A program made the position numbers and the translations under genes. This document shows, in pieces, positions 58,686 to 64,000 of a DNA stretch of 64,000 nt (the stretch's first letter is position 1; every line of letters begins with the position of its first letter). Source of the stretch: Archivesica marissinica (lineage: Eukaryota; Mollusca; Bivalvia; Venerida; Vesicomyidae). The notes below the pieces were generated by a model, which had not been told where the DNA came from, searched no databases, and was given only the letters and a program-made list of their open reading frames with translations. The stretch spans positions 12,097,061-12,161,060 of the forward strand of contig CM026393.1 of NCBI GenBank assembly GCA_014843695.1, written 5' to 3'.

Positions 58686-58935
58686 ACGCGGTAGAGTGTT
58701 CGCCTCCAGGTAATGGAGGATCAGGCTTGGTAACTTTAAAATGTACTAGACGGCCACATCAGAAATGTAAATAAACCATTTGTAGCACATTTAAGATGTT
58801 TTAAAGAGAGGCTCTGGTATGGGTCTCTGTCTGTATCATTGCACTATCCTCCAAAATCTAAAATTACTAATATCTTCAGGAGGCGTCGCTCATATGGGCA
58901 ACCGGTAACGACGATAAATAAACGTAAAACACACA
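58680..58935 (+). mobile_element. SINE with tRNA-like head and family B tail
   Basis: Head gcgacgcggtagagtgttcg at 58680, degenerate middle, then family B 3' half (gtctctgtctgtatcattgc, ggcgtcgctcatatgggca). Confidence 0.7.
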
Positions 58936-58939
58936 CACG

Positions 58940-59165
58940 AAGCCAGTCGTGATATGTCAGTGGTAGAGCGTTCGCTTCATGTGCGATATACCCCGAGTTC
59001 GCAATCTGCTGGAGCCGTTACAATTGTGCCCTTAGGCAAGCCATTCAATTTCCACATAACCATTTTTCTTTCTCTCATTGCGATGGATTCCATGAAGAAT
59101 GAGGACTCGAGAGTGATTAATATATGTTGTAAGAACATGTTTCTCAATCGAGCTAAAATATATTA
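58940..59165 (+). mobile_element. SINE family A
   Basis: Head agtcgtgatatgtcagtggt, B-box region ccgagttcgca, middle gtgcccttaggcaagccatt, tail gagctaaaatatattaaata. Confidence 0.88.
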
Positions 59166-59217
59166 AATAAATTCGGCATGACTTTGGAAGATGGAAATAA
59201 TTTAGTTTGCAATCAGT

Positions 59218-59325
59218 GGTGATGTTACCATTTCTGTCCCTCGTGACGATGGATTTAGCCAGGAAAGAGGTCTCGAGAGCTATTAAACTAATGTTGTAAG
59301 AACTTGTTTTGCAATCGAGGTGATT
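59218..59325 (+). mobile_element. SINE family A, 3' fragment
   Basis: ccctcgtgacgatggattta through ttgttttgcaatcgagg. Confidence 0.8.
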
Positions 59326-59426
59326 TGTTATGCTTTATATTTTCTATAAAAAACATTTGTTTAAACATTTAAAAACAATTTATAGAAAATATTTAATTTG
59401 TTAACCTTTTTTAGCCCAATTCATCT

Positions 59427-59638
59427 ATACTAGTCTAAGAGCACATAGAAAACGCACACTTCGGATAAGTGTGTTTATACATGAAAAACAATAACTATAT
59501 ATAAAATACATGGTTTTAAACATTTTGGAATAGTTTTATTTGTTCAGTTTGTGATTTGTAATAAAGATGTGATATGTCTTTCGTATTTTCGTGTTAATCA
59601 TATAATGTAGGTGTGCGTTTTCTATGTCCTCTAGTATA
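59427..59638 (+). mobile_element. MITE with AGAGGACATAGAAAACGCAC termini, copy 2 (unexpanded)
   Basis: Left terminus tactagtcta then agagcacatagaaaacgcac. Right terminus a single gtgcgttttctatgtcctct then agtata. The interior matches 40980-41140. It shows the pre-expansion state of the 41-kb element. Confidence 0.88.
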
Positions 59639-59639
59639 C

Positions 59640-60110
59640 AAAAACATATAATGATTTTAACAATATGTCATTAGAGCAGAAACTGTTGTATTGGACAGAA
59701 AATTACCCTAGAAAACTAAGTAAATATGTGGTACAGGCCTATCTGTTGAGAAGAAGAACTATTTATACATAAACATGACCATACAACACACAATTACACA
59801 GTGTATCCTATTTCAATATGGAACATCATCATTGTGCAAAAGAAACGCTGTTTGTAGTTTATTTTTGCTTAATGTCCAACTGTTAATAACTATTTCTCTC
59901 ATTGATCATATTTAAACCATAATTGTTTGAAATCGTATGTTTTTTTTTATGTATGTTAGTTAAATGTCATTAACTGTAACTTTGTATATGAGGTGACTTA
60001 TAGGCCCACTGGGTCGGGTGCAACATTTTGTATATATTTGTTTGTTATTTATGTTTAATGCACATGTCACTATAATAAAATAATATCTTTCTTATCTTAT
60101 ATATAATGTC
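59640..60110 (+). mobile_element. Probable LINE 3' end remnant
   Basis: A short open segment (MSLEQKLLYW, YPRKLSKYVV, AYLLRRRTIYT, stop) is followed by a 3' UTR-like stretch containing gaggtgacttataggcccac and ending with aataaaataatatctttc. Resembles LINE 3' ends seen in molluscs, from memory. Confidence 0.45.
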
Positions 60111-60835
60111 TTTTACAAAAAAACATATATTTATGTTTATCAGCACACATTATACTACTGAAGCACTGTCTGCACGTGTTTCTAATGGGATGTCACGCAA
60201 GCAATACACAATGGACACTGTAGGAAATATGTTATTTAGTCTGGTACCCATTCTATAACTGCTATTAAAACACTGTCATGACGTCATACCTTTGTACTTG
60301 CAGTCCATTATTATTAATATTGGACTGCTTTTCAAAAGGCCAGAGTATTATATTAAATCCTACTCGTACATGTACGAAATTAACAATTTTAATTAATACT
60401 AATGTTATATAACGGATCCAATATGTAATACTTATATTGGTACTATCTTCGGCGGTACGCACCTCACACAGTCCAATATTTTACATATTGGATCGATTTC
60501 GGCTTATATCCTATACATAATGTACACGATCCCCTAAAATTGCGCATCGAATTTTATTCCCAACAATTGCTATGCATCATACAGAATATTAGATGGAATA
60601 CATATAGCGTGCTTGAGTGGTGAATTTTGCATTTTATGGAGTTATGAATCGTCAAATGCCATTATCGAAATGATATAGTTTTTCAAAAGATGGAATCAAA
60701 AGGCCATTATCTATTGCGTTTTCTGCCAGTTTCCATTCAAAATAGCAATTAAGACATGAAAGAAGAAATTTACACGACTCGTCAATCGTGGTTGGCACTA
60801 AAGATAGCTATCGAATCTGTAAATGAGGCTTTAAA
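60111..60835. other. Non-coding sequence
   Basis: Inverted words (ccaatatgtaa, ttacatattgg) at about 60418-60490 suggest a small foldback. No gene. Confidence 0.4.
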
Positions 60836-61505
60836 CGAGCAATTTATGACCACATTATGCGACAATGATATGACTCGACCGAGGCGCATTTTTTTCTGGC
60901 CTTTCTTAAACCCATTCAACACAAAGTAACTGTCATTGACGTGTGCATGATTATTTTAGACATATAAATTAATATACAAAAATACATTTGGACCAGTTCA
61001 TTTATCAAAATTTAAAATAATATGTGAAAGGGTTAATCGAGCAATGTATGACCACATTATGCGACAATGATATGACTCGACTGAAGCGCATTTTTTCTGG
61101 CATTTTTTAACACAAAGTAACTGACATTGCCTGGTGCATGATATTTTTAGAGCAATAAGTTAATAAAAAAAATACATTTGGACCAGTTCATTGATCAAAA
61201 TGGGGTAATTTGGTCTAACATAGTAATATTACTGTCCAAAAGTGCAGAGCCTGATGAGATGGCTCGTCACGAACCGGCTCATCTGGATCTATGCTTTTTG
61301 TAAGACTATGTGAAAGGGTTAATCCTATTTAGAGGAATATGAGAAAGGGGTTAATCGAGCAATTTATGATCACATTATGCGACAATGATATGACTCAACC
61401 GAAGCGCATTTTTTCTGGCCTGGTAACTGACATGGTCTGGTGCGTGATATTATTTAGACCAATAAATTGAATTAAAAAAAATACATTTGCATCAGTTCAT
61501 ATATC
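60836..61505. repeat. Three diverged direct repeats
   Basis: Each begins gagcaatttatgaccacatt-like and contains gcgacaatgatatgactc, gcgcattttttctggc and a tacatttggaccagttca end (starts about 60838, 61040, 61352). Confidence 0.8.
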
Positions 61506-62610
61506 AAAGTGGGGTATTCCATATCAATATGGGATTTCTTTTCCGGCTTTACTTAACTCTTTCACCTCCAAATTCGCATAAACGCGATTTTGCAAAAAGC
61601 AGATAATCAGATAAGGCAGAATAGAACGTGCCGTCTGATCAGGCTATATGCTGATTGTTCTTCAGCTGAAGCAACTGTCCAAAAATAGCAAACACCATAG
61701 ATCCTGATCAGACGCGGCGCTACACTGCGGCTGATCTGGATCTCTATTGTTTGCACATGCTCTGAATTTATTCGGCGCTGCAAGAGTTAAGCAGTTGGGA
61801 AGTGTCGAAACTGGTATTGTAATCTTATCACGATACAATGACTTATACAGTGGTTGTTTTCGAATTTATTTTGAAAAGCAGCAGTGAATATAAATCCTGC
61901 TTATTACTTTACAAACGTATGAGGGTTTCCAACTAATGATATGCAGCCGACATGCGCACTCGAAGTTACGGGCATGCGCAGTCGCATTGTCAAGCAGCGT
62001 TCGTCACGAGAAACGGTGTGTCTTCCAGTTTACGCTGTTCCAAGGATGATCTATTTACCTGTTCAGGCGCACGGTAAGTTGCAAAGCTGGACTAACACAT
62101 TTTAAATGTACCGTGCTATATTTTCCGTTGTGTTATTGAAAAGAATCATTAATGAATCGCGGGGAAATATTTTCCATCGGGGTATGAACCACATTGGGCG
62201 TGCTTAAAGCTAGCTTGGATGCCTTCGGCCTCCACACACGCCCAATGTAGTTCATACCCTAATGGAAACTAGTATGTGTGTGTGTTTAACGTTTATTTAT
62301 CGTCGCTACCGGTTGCCCATATGAGCGACGCCTCCTGAAGAGATTAGTCATTTTAGATGTTGGAGGATAGTGCAATGATACAGATAGAGACCCATTCCCG
62401 AGTCTCCTCTGGTACTTTTACGTGCACGGTGTAAGCACCGACACGAGACCTCGGTTTAACGTCCCATCTGAAAGACCGTTAATTTGATTAGGGTCAGACG
62501 GGGGATCGAACCTGCGATCCTTGGATTACCAGTCCAGCGTGCTACCACTTGACTACATATCCGTCTGTGGAAGCTATTAACTCGCTATTCATTCCTAAAA
62601 TAGTGTACAC
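61506..62610 (-). mobile_element. Foldback element, copy 2, with SINE insertion
   Basis: In the opposite orientation to 53892-54345: ccatatcaatatgggatttc, cacctccaaattcgcataaa, then 62150-62280 inverted arms (atgaatcgcggggaaa, catcggggtatgaacc / gttcataccctaatgg). A family B SINE splits the right arm at 62282-62568, with imperfect 9-bp repeats tggaaacta / tggaagcta around it. This copy also contains the gccgtctgatcaggct segment (61630-61750) seen at 6.4 kb. Confidence 0.72.
62282..62568 (-). mobile_element. SINE family B, full length
   Basis: 3' hairpin gtcgctaccggttgcccata, middle cacggtgtaagcaccgacac, minus-strand head tagtcaagtggtagcacgct with gcaggttcgatccc. Confidence 0.93.
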
Positions 62611-62662
62611 TTATGTAAGTAATACGGAAATTGTAGAACATGTTACTGAGAATAAGCCACTT

Positions 62663-62745
62663 TCCACCATCTAAAATGAATAATCTGTTTACGAAGCGTC
62701 GCTCATATGGGCAACCGGTAGCGACGATAAATAAACGTAAAACCC
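62663..62745 (+). mobile_element. SINE family B, 3' fragment
   Basis: ccaccatctaaaatgaataa, then gcgtcgctcatatgggcaac and gataaataaacg. Confidence 0.85.
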
Positions 62746-63101
62746 ACACACACACTTTCCACCAATGTACGTGTGAGATCACAGTAGCAATACAAGATTC
62801 AGTACAACGGAATCAGCATATTTACAAAAATAGCTAATTACTAACAACATACATGTTGATTATTTGAGGTCATATAGCAAAGCAGACATGGTTTATATAA
62901 TAGTGTTATCGGACTGTGCCAGATGTGACGCGGACAAGAACAGACTCAGACTAAACAGAGCAGATAGAGGCAGATAATAATAACACGTAATGCACAAAAC
63001 AATCTTTAATCATTCTCGGAATCATGGTGTGTGTTTGATATAATTATATATTTCAACAACTAGCATTTCGTTTTCTTTCGTATTCAATCATACGTCAATT
63101 T
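62746..63101. other. Non-coding sequence
   Basis: No feature recognised. Confidence 0.4.
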
Positions 63102-63356
63102 GGCTGCCCGATTAGCGCAGTGGTTAGCGCGCTCGCTTCTCACCAATGGAACCCGGGTTCGATCCTCGGACCTGGAAGTATGTGAGATGGTATGGTGGTC
63201 GCCAGATCGAACAAGTGGGTTTTCTCCGGGTACGCCGATCCCCCCCCCCCCACACACGAATGACCACATTTACGTTTTCATCTTTTCATCCGCGCCAACG
63301 AGAATGATTAATATAAGTTGTTAAAACTTGCTTCGCAATTGTTGTAACATAAATAA
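63102..63356 (+). mobile_element. SINE family D, full length
   Basis: Head gattagcgcagtggttagcg, B-box cccgggttcgatcc, body ggtcgccagatcgaacaagt, tail gagaatgattaatataag then aacataaataaagctt. Confidence 0.92.
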
Positions 63357-63413
63357 AGCTTAAAAAAGTCACAGAATAATAAAATTAGGAAATAATATTT
63401 GTCTTACCGTGGT

Positions 63414-63540
63414 ATATCGGCGAATAAACCACGGTTAGGAGTTCTGATGCGTAGGAATTAACCACACAGGCCGTAGGCCTAAGTGGTGAATTCCTACGCA
63501 TCAGAACGACACATATTATTTCCATTCTAACATGACCCAA
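63414..63540. repeat. Foldback related to 42705-42852
   Basis: Positions 63441-63507 form a strong hairpin (gttctgatgcgtaggaatta / aattcctacgcatcagaac) with an inner ggccgtaggcc. The flank taccgtggtatatcgg matches the arms at 42.7 kb. Confidence 0.85.
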
Positions 63541-64000
63541 TATAATGCTACGAACGAAGAAATGTGCGTGTTACTTTCTCTCCTTTCCGTGATTTGGCTG
63601 ACGGCTTTACAAATTATCTCCATGAAATAAAGATTTTCTAAAAATCTAATGCTAATTTTCAGTATTAGCCAGAATTTATTAATATTTTTATTCAAACAAT
63701 AATAAATGTATGTATTAATAGTTCACGTTGGCAGAATAATGTACAATCATGAACAATATTAATAATATGTTAAAACACATTCAGTTTAAAAGTTGACTAA
63801 ACGATATTTCCCGTAAACATGTAGATTGCAGTTGCGTGACTTTTCTGGACATTAACGTGGCCAACTGTAGTGGGTGGGGAAATGGAACTCTCTTGGCCTG
63901 GCAATGCCAACTCCGCCGATTCGCTGCTAATGTTGGAATCAGCAGAGGGTCAGGTGTTTAGCTTGACGAGAGGTAGCATGATTAAGTGCCCGACTGACCT
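63541..64000. other. Unassigned sequence at the window edge
   Basis: 63830-63960 keeps one plus frame open (CVTFLDINVANCSGWGNGTL) after a tgcag word, but no family is recognised and the frame stops at 63960. It could be an exon or a repeat cut by the window end. Confidence 0.3.

Noticed and set aside
63836..63960. Short plus-strand exon at the window end
   Set aside because: One open frame after a tgcag word, but no recognised family and no donor. Left as unassigned.

Overview
This 64 kb window is eukaryotic genomic DNA, most likely from a bivalve mollusc. The reasons are the intron-rich gene structure, many tRNA-derived SINEs, several terminal-inverted-repeat (MITE) families, CR1/jockey-type LINE remnants, a dispersed repeat of a type I associate with bivalves, and an MSP130-family gene (a biomineralisation-associated family expanded in molluscs). 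The genus cannot be fixed from sequence alone. There is no operon, CRISPR array or prokaryotic signal. A 1,000-base run of N (45288-46287) is an assembly gap.

Two host genes can be supported, both on the minus strand and both fragmented into short exons. (1) An MSP130-like (choice-of-anchor I) gene: strong exons at 39060-39298, 37522-37748 and 35290-35399, a probable small exon at 34759-34809, and a terminal exon at 21820-21937 encoding a C-terminal membrane anchor. The three strong exons join in matching phase. The link to the last exon needs one more short exon, for which 33694-33730 is a weak candidate. The 5' exons are not recognised in the window. (2) The last exon of a RING-H2 zinc-finger protein at 7560-7719, with its poly(A) signal at 7539-7544. 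Its first zinc-ligand exon is not visible.

The rest is repeats. Long tandem arrays occupy about 0.7-3.2 kb, 4.2-4.9, 7.7-10.1, 10.8-13.2, 14.6-21.8, 31.8-33.5, 36.4-37.4, 39.8-40.5, 41.1-41.6, 43.0-45.3 (up to the gap), 47.1-47.7, 52.6-52.9, 54.6-54.8, 55.9-56.8 and 58.1-58.7 kb. Their periods are 15 to about 118 bp, and some have higher-order structure. The long open frames across these arrays (up to 1,246 codons at 14708-18448) arise because periods are multiples of three without in-frame stops; I do not call them genes. Two degenerate non-LTR retrotransposons lie at 24.4-25.8 and 27.5-28.8 kb, and LINE 3' remnants at 56.3 and 59.6 kb. At least five tRNA-derived SINE families (called A to E here) are scattered in both orientations and share modules.

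The most interesting theme is how repeats are built from one another. A 36-bp minisatellite at 41.1 kb is made of the terminal inverted repeat of a MITE whose unexpanded copy is at 59.4 kb. An 86-bp array at 12.8 kb is made of a SINE tail. A foldback structure at 5.5-5.8 kb holds a copy of the 3' end of the neighbouring RING gene. A LINE and a SINE share the same 3' hairpin tail. One SINE sits inside a MITE with an exact 11-bp target-site duplication.
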